From contig NZ_CP099567.1 of assembly GCF_022530855.2 (NCBI RefSeq), positions 1,116,001 through 1,180,000 of the forward strand: 64,000 nt of DNA, in the 5' to 3' direction. This document shows, piece after piece, positions 38,244 to 48,814 of this stretch. The notes below the pieces were generated by a model that saw only the letters and a program-made list of their open reading frames with translations, did no database searches and was not told the origin of the DNA. The stretch is from Candidatus Vondammii sp. HM_W22. GTDB lineage: Bacteria; Pseudomonadota; Gammaproteobacteria; Chromatiales; Chromatiaceae. Position numbers and translations under genes: made by a program. The stretch's first letter is position 1; each line of letters begins with the position of its first letter.

Positions 38244-40648
38244 TTAGTACGCTTCTACTCTGTTTTTACCCATCTTTTTCGCCTTATAGAGTCCTTTATC
38301 GGCTCTCATCATGACTGAGTCGAAGGTGTCATTCTCGATTATCTCTGCCACGCCAAAACTGCATGTCAGTCTCTTAATCGTGTCAAAGCTATGATCGGCA
38401 ATGATGGATCCGAGGTTTTGAATAAGCCTTTTGGCTTGCTCCATGTCGGTTTCAGGCAGGATGAGCAAGAACTCTTCTCCACCCCAGCGACCGATTAAAT
38501 CACTTCTCCTGATATATTTTTCTACCAAGCAGGCAAATTCTATCAGTGTATTATCCCCCATTAGTATGGCCATAAGTATCATTGATTTTTTTAAAGTTAT
38601 CCAGGTCAATAAAAGTGACGGAGACGGATCGATGGTATCGTCTGAACAGACCTAATTGCTGATCTAGCAGCGGCTCTATTTTGTAGCGATTGTGAATCTT
38701 AGTCAACTTATCTGTTGTAGCCAAGTGTTTGAGCTGTCTTTCTGCCGATTTTCTTCTTGAGATCTCATGTTTTAATTTTATGTTCCAAAGATAGAATACA
38801 AGCAACAGGAGTGTGAGCGGCAAACCAATTTTCCACAACAGTGAGTAGTCTGTTCCCTGCTGATAGTTAACAGCAATCCATTTGTTGTGGATGGTTTTAT
38901 TTTCATCTTCGGAGATCGATTCAATTCCTTTATTGATGATTGAGATGAGTTCCGGATACTCTTTTCTAACCATGATTCTGACATCAAAGTTAAACTTTGT
39001 GGTGCCTGATATTTTGATATTGGTATAGCCTAATTCACCGATCTTGGAGGCGAGAACAGGAAAGATTTCAGCGGCGGCAAATGCTTTTCCATCAGAAACC
39101 AGTTTCAAGGCATGAGTGATATTGTCAGCCAGTATAAACTCGATATCCGGATAGTTCTGTTTAAGGATTTTGTAGGCGCTGTAACCTCTGCCAACTGCTA
39201 CTTTTTTGTCTTGGAGATAGGATGCTGATGAGATGAATCCTTTATCATTTATCGTTGCCAGAGCAATAGGAAAGGAGGCGTAGGGCTTGGAAAACAGGGC
39301 GTATTCTTTTCTATCATCTGTAATGCCGGTTGAGATGGTGAGGTCTGCTGTGTTGCCTTTTAGACTGTCGAGTACCTCTTGCCAAGCGTCAGCAATCAGA
39401 TAGTGCGATTGTAAATGGGTCTTGTTTTGGATTAGATTCCAGTAGTCAATGGCGATGCCTGACAGTTCGCCATCGCTGCTGCGAAGATTAAATGGAGCAC
39501 ATTTATCGGTAGTAATGGCACGGAAATCATGTTTTTCGATAAACGTCCGTTCACGTGCAGTCAGATGCGTTACCATCTCTTTGTAGATGAGGCCGTCCAA
39601 TGTATGATTTTCAGAGAGTCCAAGCAGGCGGTAAATACTGGCAATAAAATCAACCTTTCCACGGTTGATCTCCCCAAGTGTATTGGAATTTATACCTGAT
39701 ATCTTTTTCAGGGCTGTGGCTTCAAATTGCAGATGTTCTTTTGATAACTGCTGGCTATTGTACTTGGCTAATATCAGCTCAATGGTTTCATCCATGTGGC
39801 TAAAGGCGTATATCCAGCCTTTCAATGATGCTTTTTGAAATTCGGGAAGTACGTTCCGGATGCTGAGATATCTCTTCACTTGATGTGAATAGAATATCGC
39901 CATAAAAATCAAACCCGTAATCCATCGGGTCGATCAGATTGTACTTTATTCCCAGCATTGTTAGCTGATGGGGTTGGTCAGTGGTATAGACTTCGTAAGC
40001 GTCGGTGTTGCCTTGAATCAGATCATCAATATTGAATGAGTGCGGTATATTACTGAACTCGTCACTGCTAACGCCTCTGCTGGCAAGTGTGGCTACCAAT
40101 GAAGTCGTTTGAGTGTAGTCAAATCTCATGACCCGTTTGCCACGAAGATGTTCCGGCTTACTGATGCCCGATGATTTGAGTGTCATCAAGGCAATAGGGG
40201 AGTGCTGAAAAAGTGCAGCGAGTGCGACGATCGGTTTTCCTTCGAGTCGTGCATAGACCAGTGCCGAGTCGCTAACGCCATAAGTGGCTCTGCCGCTTAG
40301 CACCTCCTCTGTGATGTTGGTCTTGGCAAAGACCTCCCTGATCTCTACATTCAGCTCCGCACTTTTGTAATAGCCCTGTTCCTTAGCGGCATAGAAGCCG
40401 GCAAACTGGAATGCATGTTTCCACTTTAACTGTAGGGAAACTGGTTCGAGGGCAAATGCAAAGGCACAGACCGACCAGAGGGCCAGCAGCATGAACAGGT
40501 GGATTAAAGATCCTTTGCTTATTAAAGCGGGTGCTATCCCTTGACCTCTTTTGAGGTTTTGCCTCAAGGTATCAGTTCCTTCTGTTAGGATTTCAATTGT
40601 TATACTTTTTAGAGTGCGCAATGCCAGATTAAAGCTACCATTTTCCAT
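38244..40648 (-). pseudogene. Membrane GGDEF protein with two periplasmic sensor domains, frameshifted
   Basis: Three overlapping frames together form one protein of about 790 residues. The N-terminal signal segment is followed by an NMT1/THI5-like substrate-binding domain (40648-39800; LQLKWKHAFQFAGFYAAKEQGYY). An SBP_bac_3-like domain follows (about 39600-38870; YALFSKPYASFPIALATI), then one transmembrane helix (WKIGLPLTLLLLVFYLWNI). The GGDEF domain has FIDLDNFKKINDTYGH, RRSD as a probable inhibitory I-site, GRWGGEEFLLILPE, and ends in DKGLYKAKKMGKNRVE. The active motif is GGEEF. One frameshift is near 39850, the other at a run of five G on the minus strand (38559-38563), where one G fewer restores NGDNTLIEFA. 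If intact it would make c-di-GMP in response to a small ligand. Confidence 0.85.
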
Positions 40649-40720
40649 TTGATTTTGGAATTAACCCAAATCGATAGGTGGTTGAGCTGTGCCGCGCGTT
40701 ATCTCTTGTGAAGAGAAGGG

Positions 40721-42547
40721 CTAATGCTCCTGTCTGCCATAAAGTGATGCATAGAGTCCCTGGTTGCTAATCAGCTCATCATGACTCCCTTGCTCAATGA
40801 TTCTACCGTCATCGAATACCAACGCCCGGTCAGCTTGTTTCACAGCGCTTAGGCGGTGGGCGATAATCAGGGTGGTGCGGCCTTTTAGGAAATTCTGCAG
40901 GGCGGTATGGAGCTGTTTTTCAGTGGTGGTGTCCAGTGCCGAAGTGGCTTCGTCGAGTATCATCAGCTTGGGATCGGTCAATACCATACGGGCCACCGCC
41001 AGGCGCTGCCGCTGGCCGCCCGAGAGGCGTATGCCATTGCGTCCCACCCGTGTTTCCAGCCCCTGACCCAGATTACCAACTATCTCTTCCATCTGGGCAA
41101 TTTTGAGTGCGTTCCACAGTAGCTCTTCGGGCAGATCTTTCCCAAGTGTCAGGTTGATACGCACCGTGTCATTGAACAGGGCCGGTTGTTGCAGAACAGT
41201 GGCGACATTGTCACGAACCACATTCATGCCAATCTCTGATACGCTGGTGCCGTCAAAACGGATCACCCCTGAATCCGGTTGGTAGAGGCCCAGAATTACT
41301 TGAACCAGGGTTGTTTTACCGCCGCCGCTGGCGCCTACCAGGGCCACTTTCTCTCCCGCTTTGATCTCCAGGGAGACATCATTCAGGACCAGGGGGCTAT
41401 CACCATAACGGAAACAGATGTGCTCCAGTGTCAGGGCTGTGGTGGTTTTACCCTGAAATGGATTTATTTTATGGGGATAGACCGGCTCCAGGCCTATTTT
41501 CAGTAAACGGTTGAGTCGCTCGAGCGCGGCTTTGGCGCCGTTATAAGAGTACTGAATGGCCAATACCTCCTGTACCGGACCCATCATAAACCACAGGTAG
41601 GCAAAAACGGCCAGCATCTGGCCGATGGTGAGTCCGGAATAGAGGACCATTAGCATGCTGACAGCACGGAAGGTGTCGAAGCCAAACAGGAACACAGTAA
41701 ATGAGAGGCGCTGGGCGGCATCACTTTTCCAGGTAAAAGCGGCTGAATGCTGACGGATATTGTCCGCTTTACCGATGATGCGGTTGATGTAGTGCTTTTC
41801 CCTGTTGCTGGCTCTGATCTGCTGGATAGCATCCAGCGTCTCAGAAAGGCTCTCCTGAAACAGCTGATAGGCACTGTTTTCCCTTCGTTTCAGCTCTTTG
41901 ACTTTATGGCCAAACTTGGTGGTAACCCAGATCACAATCGGATTCAGAAGCAGGATGAACAGAGCCAGTTGCCAATGCATCCAGAGCAGTACAATGGCAG
42001 TGCCGATGATGCTGAGTACTGCTACCAGAAATTTACTGGTGGCTACGCCGATGAAACCGTCCACGGCATCGATATCTGTGACCAGATGAGAGGCTACCGT
42101 ACCGCTTCCAAGGGTTTCGTATTCTGACATGGAGACCCGTTTCAACCTCAGCAACAGGTTTTTACGGATGCGAAATGTAACGTCTTTGGAAATGATGGTG
42201 AATTGCCTCATTTGCCAGACGCCAAGGATAAGTGCTGCCAGTCTCATGATCAGCGTCAGCAGCAGTATTACCAGGATATAGAGTGAGGGATGGTGCCAGC
42301 TTTCAGGGGAGATACTGTTGATCAGATCGATAGCGGTTGCGGGTTGATCCAGCAGTACCTCATCCACCAGCAGGGGTATCAGCAGTGGAATGGGAACAGC
42401 CACTATGGCCCCCAGAATGGCGATCATATTGGCTTTGATCAGCTCTTTGCGGTGTTTCAGCACCATGCCGATGACTTCCCGCCAGCTGTAGGCTTGGGTG
42501 CGGACTTTCTCCTGGGTAGTTGTTTCGGCTTGAACGGGAATTGTCAT
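40721..42547 (-). CDS. ABC exporter, fused permease and ATP-binding domains
   Basis: A 608-residue half-transporter of the type-IV (MsbA/LmrA-like) exporter group. Residues 1-340 form the six-helix transmembrane domain. The nucleotide-binding domain has Walker A VGASGGGKTTL near 404, signature RLSGGQRQRLAVARM, Walker B LMILDEATSALD and H-loop IIAHRLSA. It should work as a homodimer; substrate unknown. Divergent from the M23 peptidase gene. The GGDEF pseudogene begins about 70 bp downstream on the same strand. Confidence 0.92.
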   Translation of the reverse strand: MTIPVQAETTTQEKVRTQAYSWREVIGMVLKHRKELIKANMIAILGAIVAVPIPLLIPLLVDEVLLDQPATAIDLINSISPESWHHPSLYILVILLLTLIMRLAALILGVWQMRQFTIISKDVTFRIRKNLLLRLKRVSMSEYETLGSGTVASHLVTDIDAVDGFIGVATSKFLVAVLSIIGTAIVLLWMHWQLALFILLLNPIVIWVTTKFGHKVKELKRRENSAYQLFQESLSETLDAIQQIRASNREKHYINRIIGKADNIRQHSAAFTWKSDAAQRLSFTVFLFGFDTFRAVSMLMVLYSGLTIGQMLAVFAYLWFMMGPVQEVLAIQYSYNGAKAALERLNRLLKIGLEPVYPHKINPFQGKTTTALTLEHICFRYGDSPLVLNDVSLEIKAGEKVALVGASGGGKTTLVQVILGLYQPDSGVIRFDGTSVSEIGMNVVRDNVATVLQQPALFNDTVRINLTLGKDLPEELLWNALKIAQMEEIVGNLGQGLETRVGRNGIRLSGGQRQRLAVARMVLTDPKLMILDEATSALDTTTEKQLHTALQNFLKGRTTLIIAHRLSAVKQADRALVFDDGRIIEQGSHDELISNQGLYASLYGRQEH

Positions 42548-42716
42548 TCACTATTTCCTGGTGAAGCATATGGTTGAATCAAAGGTGTTATGCAGATTTG
42601 ACGTAATATATCACCATGCAGGAGTGCTGATTAAGTGTGATATGAATATTCCCCCTGTGCCGCAGTGATGCGATACTGCGAGACTCGTGATTTATCCTGA
42701 ATTTGAAGAAACCCTG

Positions 42717-43556
42717 ATGAAACTACGTATGAAATCTTTGTTGTTGGTGTTGAATCTGCTGGTGCTTTTCTTTGCATCACCTGTTGTAGCGACTCTATTG
42801 CTGGAGGGGCCAAAGGTCCAGGGGGGGGTTCTGCTGGGAAAGAGCGATCCCGGGGTGAAAGTTGAAGTGGATGGCAAGCCGGTGCGTGTCTCCCGCAATG
42901 GTCTGTTTCTGGTCGGTTTTGGCAGGGATCACCCGGAACAGAGCAGGCTTAAAATCACTTATCCTGATGGCCGGGTGGATCAGACGGTGATAAAGGTTGA
43001 GAAGCGTAAATACCGTATCCAGCGTGTAGACGGTTTGCCGAAACGTAAAATGGCACCCAATAAAGTGGATTTAAAGCGTATCCGGAAAGAGTCTGCGATG
43101 GTCAGAAAGGCACGTAGTTTGGATCAGGCGAGGACGGATTTTGTTTCCGGGTGGAGCTGGCCGGTAACTGGCCCAATATCAGGGGTCTATGGTAGCCAGC
43201 GTATATTGAACGGTGTCCCCGGAAGGCCTCATTTCGGGGTAGATATCGCCGTCCCTACCGGTACACCGGTGAGAGCCCCGGCCGATGGAATTGTAACCCT
43301 GGTTCATCGGGATATGTTCTATTCAGGGGGAACTCTGATTATTGATCATGGTCATAAATTGTCATCTTCTTTTCTTCACCTGAGCCGTATACTGGTAAAG
43401 AACGGGACCAGGGTACGCAAGGGTGATTTGATTGCGGAAGCGGGTGCTACGGGGCGTGTTACCGGGGCTCACCTGGACTGGCGGATGAATTATTACAATC
43501 ACCGAGTGGACCCGCAGCTGCTGGTTCCGCCTATGCCCAAAGTAATTACGCAATAA
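42717..43556 (+). CDS. Secreted M23-family metallopeptidase
   Basis: A 279-residue protein with an N-terminal signal peptide (MKLRMKSLLLVLNLLVLFFASPVVA). A beta-rich N-terminal domain is followed by a basic linker (100-140) and a LytM/M23 domain (145-270). Zinc ligands are His172 and Asp176 in RPHFGVDIAV, and His252 in AHLDW, where the usual second histidine of HxH is replaced by aspartate, as in a common M23 subgroup. Likely a periplasmic peptidoglycan endopeptidase or a regulator of one. The ATG at 42717 directly precedes the signal peptide; an upstream start would add 10 unrelated residues. Confidence 0.9.
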   Translation: MKLRMKSLLLVLNLLVLFFASPVVATLLLEGPKVQGGVLLGKSDPGVKVEVDGKPVRVSRNGLFLVGFGRDHPEQSRLKITYPDGRVDQTVIKVEKRKYRIQRVDGLPKRKMAPNKVDLKRIRKESAMVRKARSLDQARTDFVSGWSWPVTGPISGVYGSQRILNGVPGRPHFGVDIAVPTGTPVRAPADGIVTLVHRDMFYSGGTLIIDHGHKLSSSFLHLSRILVKNGTRVRKGDLIAEAGATGRVTGAHLDWRMNYYNHRVDPQLLVPPMPKVITQ

Positions 43557-43732
43557 GTTGAAGAAACATATACGTTCTCAAACAAGCCATCCCCTGCTGT
43601 AAACATCTATACGGTGTTGATCGGAACTGACTGAGTTGTTTTTAGTGACAACCCGAACAGATATCTTATCGGATTGCACTGTTAGGGGTTACAATCACCC
43701 ACTGTTTACCATTTACCGGACAAGTGATACTG

Positions 43733-45031
43733 ATGAAAATGAAGTTGCTAACGTTATCGATTACTTTCCTGATTGGGATTTCCCAGGCCCACGGAGGTAA
43801 CCTTCTCCAGGCATATCAACTGGCAGAACAGAATGATGCCCAGTTGCGTGCCGCCAGAGCTGTTCGTGATTCTGCGCTGGAGGCAAAGCCTCAGGCCAAG
43901 GCCCTATTGCTGCCCAGCGCCTCACTTTCTGCCAGTGCAAACCGGATCCATTCCGATGTCAAAGGGGGTAGCGAAAACACCTATGGCAGGGAAAATCTGA
44001 CAGTCAGTCTCTCACAGCCGGTTTATCATCGGGATTATTTTATTAAACTGGAACAGGCTGACAAGCAAATTGCCCAGGCTGAGGTGACCTTTGCCGCGGA
44101 AGAACAGGGGCTGATAGTCAGGGTGGCCCAAGCCTATTTTGATGTGCTTTCGGCAACGGACAGTCTGGAATTTGCCCAATCGGAAAATAAAGCGATTGAG
44201 CGGCAGCTCGATCAGGCGAAACAGCGATTTGAAGTGGGATTGATTGCAATTACCTCGGTCCATGAGACCCAGGCAGCCTATGATCAAACCCGGGCAGACC
44301 TGATATTGGCAGAAAATGAGGTGGATAATGCCAAAGAGGCAATGCGTGAGATTACCAAGGAGCCGTTTGATACATTTTCTCCGGTGGTAGCCGATCTGCC
44401 CTTGAGTGCCCCTGAACCTCAGAATATCGATCAGTGGGGTGAAAGTGCCATGGCACAGAATCTCACGATTCAGGCGGCACGTTACGCGACAGAGATTGCC
44501 CGTCAGAATATCCAGGTTCAACGCTCGGGATACTATCCAACTGTGGATCTGGTCGGTTCTCACGCACTGGATCGCAATGACAGTAGTTTCGGCTCTGACG
44601 CAGATACAACCACTATCGGACTCCAGCTGAACATGCCCCTCTACACGGGTGGTGCTGTCGGTTCCCGTACCCGTCAGGCTCGATTTGATTATCAAGCTGC
44701 CCAGGAAAATATGGATAAACAGGTCAGATCGGTGAATCGTCAGGTGAGAGACGGATATCGCGGTGTGCTGGCAAGTATCAGTGCTGTGGATGCACTCAAG
44801 GCAAGCACTGTCTCAGCCAAGAGCGCTCTTGAAGCGACTGAAGCCGGTTTGGAAGTGGGAACCAGAACAACGGTGGATGTTCTGAGTGCCCAGAGGGATC
44901 TTTTTCGTGCCCTCAGTAACTATTCAACAGTACGTTTCAACTACATCTTGAGCAGCCTGAGACTGAAACAGGCTGCCGGCAGTCTTTCAAAAACCGATCT
45001 GGAACAAGTGAACGAGTGGTTGAAGAAGTAA
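43733..45031 (+). CDS. TolC-family outer membrane efflux protein
   Basis: A 432-residue protein with signal peptide MKMKLLTLSITFLIGISQAHG and two outer-membrane-factor repeats rich in helix and coiled coil: LLQAYQLAEQNDAQLRAARA and QAYFDVLSATDSLEFAQSENKAIERQLDQAKQRFEVGL in the first, PLYTGGAVGSRTRQARFDYQAAQEN in the second. It forms the outer-membrane duct of type I secretion or RND efflux; no cognate pump is adjacent unless the ABC exporter at 40721 serves. ATG 43733 is preferred to a GTG 9 bp upstream. aroC follows after 23 bp. Confidence 0.92.
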   Translation: MKMKLLTLSITFLIGISQAHGGNLLQAYQLAEQNDAQLRAARAVRDSALEAKPQAKALLLPSASLSASANRIHSDVKGGSENTYGRENLTVSLSQPVYHRDYFIKLEQADKQIAQAEVTFAAEEQGLIVRVAQAYFDVLSATDSLEFAQSENKAIERQLDQAKQRFEVGLIAITSVHETQAAYDQTRADLILAENEVDNAKEAMREITKEPFDTFSPVVADLPLSAPEPQNIDQWGESAMAQNLTIQAARYATEIARQNIQVQRSGYYPTVDLVGSHALDRNDSSFGSDADTTTIGLQLNMPLYTGGAVGSRTRQARFDYQAAQENMDKQVRSVNRQVRDGYRGVLASISAVDALKASTVSAKSALEATEAGLEVGTRTTVDVLSAQRDLFRALSNYSTVRFNYILSSLRLKQAAGSLSKTDLEQVNEWLKK

Positions 45032-45054
45032 CAGGAAATAAATAGATAAGTGCT

Positions 45055-46155
45055 ATGTCAGGAAATACGATTGGAAAACTCTTTGCTGTTACCTCCTTTG
45101 GCGAAAGTCATGGTCCCGCCATTGGCTGTATCGTGGATGGTTGTCCGCCCGGGCTGACACTGTCGGAAGCGGATCTTCAGCATGACCTGGATCGGCGTAA
45201 ACCCGGTACTTCCCGCCATACCACACAGCGCCGTGAAGCGGATGAAGTGCAGATTCTCTCCGGGGTTTTTGAAGGGAAGACCACGGGTACCCCGATTGCA
45301 CTGATCATTCATAATACCGATCAGCGTTCCAAGGATTATTCGAAAATAATGGACCGCTTTCGGCCGGGGCATGCTGACTACACCTATATTCAGAAATACG
45401 GTGTCCGGGATTACCGGGGCGGCGGTCGCTCTTCTGCGCGCGAGACGGCTATGCGGGTGGCTGCCGGCAGTATTGCCAAAAGATACCTGAAACAGCAATT
45501 CGGCATTCAGATCCGTGGCTACCTCTCTCAGCTTGGTCCAATAAAAATAGAAAATCTGGAGTGGGATCAAGTCGGGAAAAACCCTTTTTTCTCTCCTGAT
45601 CCCGATAAAGTTGAGCAGATGGAGAGCTACATGGATGCCTTGCGGAAAGAGGGTAATTCAGTCGGAGCGCGAATAAATGTAGTGGCAACTAATATACCTC
45701 CGGGTCTGGGTGAGCCGGTTTTTGATCGTCTGGATGCTGATATCGCTCATGCATTAATGAGTATCAATGCGGCAAAAGGGGTGGAGATCGGGGCCGGTTT
45801 TGACTGCGTGGCGCAGAAAGGGACAGAGCATCGTGATGAGATGACGCCTGAGGGTTTTCTGGGTAACGAGGCAGGTGGGGTGCTGGGAGGTATCTCTAGC
45901 GGCCAGGATATCCTGGCCAGTGTTGCATTCAAACCTACCTCCAGTCTGCGGATTCCCGGGCGTAGTGTTGGCTTGCAGTGCCAGCCTGTGGAGGTGGTTA
46001 CCGAGGGGCGTCATGACCCCTGTGTCGGTATTCGCGCCACACCAATAGTGGAGGCGATGCTGGCAATTGTGCTGATGGATCACCTGCTGCGGCACCGTGC
46101 CCAGAATTTTGATGTACAGGCCGGAACCCCGGTGATTCCTGCGGCTGCAGAATAA
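45055..46155 (+). CDS. aroC: Chorismate synthase
   Basis: A 366-residue FMN-dependent enzyme converting EPSP to chorismate, the last step of the shikimate pathway. Motifs: [51 protein letters not shown] and [16 protein letters not shown]. Full length and intact; 26 bp before the MFS gene. Confidence 0.97.
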   Translation: MSGNTIGKLFAVTSFGESHGPAIGCIVDGCPPGLTLSEADLQHDLDRRKPGTSRHTTQRREADEVQILSGVFEGKTTGTPIALIIHNTDQRSKDYSKIMDRFRPGHADYTYIQKYGVRDYRGGGRSSARETAMRVAAGSIAKRYLKQQFGIQIRGYLSQLGPIKIENLEWDQVGKNPFFSPDPDKVEQMESYMDALRKEGNSVGARINVVATNIPPGLGEPVFDRLDADIAHALMSINAAKGVEIGAGFDCVAQKGTEHRDEMTPEGFLGNEAGGVLGGISSGQDILASVAFKPTSSLRIPGRSVGLQCQPVEVVTEGRHDPCVGIRATPIVEAMLAIVLMDHLLRHRAQNFDVQAGTPVIPAAAE

Positions 46156-46181
46156 TAACTCAACCCCCGATAACTGTTCCT

Positions 46182-47330
46182 ATGCCATATTGGCGGCTTT
46201 CCGGCTTCTATTTTTTCTACTTCGCTGCACTTGGCTCCCTGGTGCCCTACTGGGGACTCTATCTCAAATACCTGGGATTTGATGCCATTGCCATAGGTGA
46301 ATTGATGGCAATCCCAATGGCCACCAAATTTCTAGCTCCTTTTGTCTGGGGCTGGCTTGCGGATCATCTTGGCCATCGCATGGCCATTGTTCGGCTTGGC
46401 TCACTATTGACGGCGATTATTTTTGTTGGGGTCTTCTGGCTCCAGGGTTTTTGGGAGCTGGGAGCCGCTATGGTTCTCTTCAGCTTTTTCTGGAATGCTG
46501 TGTTACCGCAGTTTGAAGCGGTGGTGCTCGACTATCTGGGCGATCAGGTTTCACGTTATGCCCGAATACGTCTTTGGGGCTCAGTGGGTTTCATTCTGAC
46601 GGTTATTGCGCTGGGGATGGCTGTGGACCTGCAGGGGCCGACGGTTGTTTTACCGGTTCTGTTCGGTATTTATGCCGCAATATGGCTCTCCAGTCTGTTG
46701 ATTAAAGACCCGGCCCCTGAGCCACATCCCGAAGATCAGCCATCTATCACGGCGGTTTTAAAATTACCTGCAGTCATCGCTTTTTTTGCAGTCTGCTTTC
46801 TGCTGCAGGCGGGTCATGGTGTCTATTATGGATTTTACTCGATCTATATGGAGGAGATTGGTTACTCCAAGACGGTGATTGGCTTGCTCTGGGCGCTGGG
46901 AGTTGTCGCTGAAGTGATCGTTTTTCTCTTTATGCATCGATTGTTAAAGCGCTATGGAGCTAAACGGGTCATGATGGCCAGCCTTGTTCTGGCAGCGGTA
47001 CGATGGTTGTTGATCGGGCATTTTGCTCAATTTATCGAGTTTCTGATTCTGGCACAAATTCTTCATGCCGCTACTTTTGGAACATTTCATGCTGCCGCGA
47101 TACATCTGGTTCATCGCTTCTTTACCGGTCGGCACCAGGGGAGGGGGCAGGCCCTGTACAGTAGTCTGAGTTTTGGATTGGGTGGCTCAGTTGGAACACT
47201 AAGCAGTGGATTTCTCTGGGATGATGCCGGGCCGGAAATGGCCTACACTGTATCCGCCGCTGTTTCGATTCTTGCTCTGATTATCGCCTGGCGTTGGGTA
47301 TCCAATGAGGCTAAATGTGTAAGGTCTTAA
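46182..47330 (+). CDS. MFS transporter (HcaT / MFS_1-like family)
   Basis: A 382-residue protein with about twelve hydrophobic helices. The N-terminus MPYWRLSGFYFFYFAALGSLVPYWGLYL and the segments WGWLADHLGHR and RIRLWGSVGFI are typical of the HcaT-like group (putative phenylpropionate or nucleoside proton symporters). Substrate unknown here. Follows aroC closely, possibly co-transcribed. Confidence 0.88.
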   Translation: MPYWRLSGFYFFYFAALGSLVPYWGLYLKYLGFDAIAIGELMAIPMATKFLAPFVWGWLADHLGHRMAIVRLGSLLTAIIFVGVFWLQGFWELGAAMVLFSFFWNAVLPQFEAVVLDYLGDQVSRYARIRLWGSVGFILTVIALGMAVDLQGPTVVLPVLFGIYAAIWLSSLLIKDPAPEPHPEDQPSITAVLKLPAVIAFFAVCFLLQAGHGVYYGFYSIYMEEIGYSKTVIGLLWALGVVAEVIVFLFMHRLLKRYGAKRVMMASLVLAAVRWLLIGHFAQFIEFLILAQILHAATFGTFHAAAIHLVHRFFTGRHQGRGQALYSSLSFGLGGSVGTLSSGFLWDDAGPEMAYTVSAAVSILALIIAWRWVSNEAKCVRS

Positions 47331-47431
47331 AAGGTTACTCAATGTCATCAAGTTTAGTTGGTTTTTTGAAGAGCAGAATAGGTGGAATTCGATTCACTTA
47401 TCGTATTGTTTAATCGTCCGATTTTAAGGTT

Positions 47432-47952
47432 AAATCCCCCGTCTTTAGACGGGTAGCTTTAAGCTAGTAGTTGTGTTTAAGATGGGCAATGAAACATCGA
47501 CATGGTTCTCATACAAAATACCATTATCGAGTATTAGTAGGAGAGGTAGGTTTGAGAGTCCGTGAATTGGTAAGGCAAACATGTGAACATTTTGAAATAG
47601 AAATATTACGAGGTGTTGTTAGTAATGATCATGTTCATTTATTGGTGTCGGCACCGCCGTCACTTTCACCGTCAGACATAATGAAGCGTGTAAAAGGTCG
47701 TAGCTCAACGAGATTTTTTCAAGAGTTTCCGCGTCTTAAGAAGCGCTATTGGGGTCAGCATTTTTGGGCAAGGGGTTATTTTTGTGTTACAGCGGGTGAA
47801 TTGACAAAGCAGATGATAGAGGAATACTTGCAGCATCATTTTGAAAAGAACTTTGATGATAACTTTGAAGTTGAGTAGGACTGCATCGGCTTTAGCCGAA
47901 ATACTGGACTTTCGGTCCGTATTTTTTAACCCAGCGTCTTTAGACGGTGGTT
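47432..47952 (+). mobile_element. IS200/IS605-type element (tnpA only) with end hairpins
   Basis: The left subterminal hairpin cccgtctttagacggg (47438-47453) and right hairpin ccagcgtctttagacggtgg (47931-47950) share the core gtctttagac and bracket a tnpA-like gene, as in single-strand transposing IS200/IS605 elements. Further small stems lie at 47885-47898 and 47906-47918. Exact ends are not determined. Confidence 0.8.
47489..47878 (+). CDS. tnpA: IS200/IS605-family Y1 transposase TnpA, N-terminal deletion likely
   Basis: A 129-residue HUH endonuclease. The HUH metal motif is DHVHLLVSAPP and the catalytic tyrosine is in MIEEYLQHH. SPSDIMKRVKGRSSTRFFQEFPRLKKRYWGQHFWARGYF is typical. At the N-terminus GSHTKYHYRVLVGEV runs together the usual GSHTKYD.. 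and ..KYRYKVL segments, so about 15 residues of the first beta strand (YHIVWVTKYR-like) seem deleted. Activity is doubtful. Confidence 0.85.
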   Translation: MKHRHGSHTKYHYRVLVGEVGLRVRELVRQTCEHFEIEILRGVVSNDHVHLLVSAPPSLSPSDIMKRVKGRSSTRFFQEFPRLKKRYWGQHFWARGYFCVTAGELTKQMIEEYLQHHFEKNFDDNFEVE

Positions 47953-47967
47953 GTTAAGTTGTCTCTG

Positions 47968-48182
47968 AAGTAGGTGGATTACAAGTTGTAAATGCATCAT
48001 CTGTACTCTTCAGAAAGAGTTCGTTGGGTGTCTGACAATAGAGGTATTTCCGAAGTCTATTCGTTGGGCTTTTCCACCACAGTTGCAAGCATTAGATCAG
48101 TGACCTTTCTCCAATCGATTCCTTTAGGAAAGTAATGACGTAGCAGCCCATTGGTATTTTCATTGGTGCCCCATTGCCAGGT
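47968..48182 (-). pseudogene. IS30-family transposase, C-terminal fragment
   Basis: Almost the same sequence as 22168-22370 on the minus strand: the end of an IS30 transposase (KSPTNRLRKYLYCQTPNELFLKS-like with frameshifts) and its terminal repeat. Truncated at 48183 by an IS256 end. Confidence 0.78.
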
Positions 48183-48780
48183 GAGGGTGTCCTGAATTCT
48201 GTGTAACTGTCTATCATTAAATCCAAGCGTGGTTGAGGATAGGCACTATGAATAAGAAAGAACTACAGGCGATCGCTCATGCGGCCGCTAAAAATATCAA
48301 GACGGAAGACGACCTCAAAGACTTCCAGCAGATGCTAACCAAGATTACGGTCGAAGCAGGCACTGCATAACATCTGGCAGTCGGAGACCCAGGCCGATGC
48401 GGAAAAGGCCTTTGATCTGTTTATCAAAACGTATGAGCCAAAGTATCCGAAGGCTGCCATCTGTCTGCACAAAGACCGAGAGGAACTGATGGCTTTCTAT
48501 CAATTTCCTGCGCAGCACTGGCAGAGCATTCGGACCAGCAATCCGATTGAATCCACCTTCGGGACAATCCGCCATCGAACCAGGCGTTCCAAGAGCTGCC
48601 TATCGCGTGACGGCATGCTACACATGATGTTCAAACTCGGCCTGTGTGCCGAGAAGACGTGGAGACGATTACGGGGTTTCGATTACCTGGCGAAGGTGAT
48701 AACTGGAATCAAATTTAAAGAGGGTGTTGAGGTAGCAGGAGTCGATCAGGTCGCCGCTTGATTCAACTGGCTAAACACCA
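48183..48780 (+). pseudogene. Chimeric IS256 remnant: 5' end of one subtype joined to 3' end of another
   Basis: 48183-48355 match the left end and first 38 codons of the IS256 element at 35284 (start ATG 48248, NKKELQAIAHAAAKNIKTEDDL). From about 48356 on, the sequence matches the C-terminal third of the different IS256 subtype at 51917-53301 (QADAEKAFDLFIKTYEPKYPKAAI to VAGVDQVAA). The junction lies in sequence common to both (cgaagc..ggcactg), and the frame stops at a TAA at 48368-48370. No full protein is possible. Confidence 0.88.
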
Positions 48781-48814
48781 GATTTGACTATAAACTCTAA
48801 AGTCGCACGGAAAG

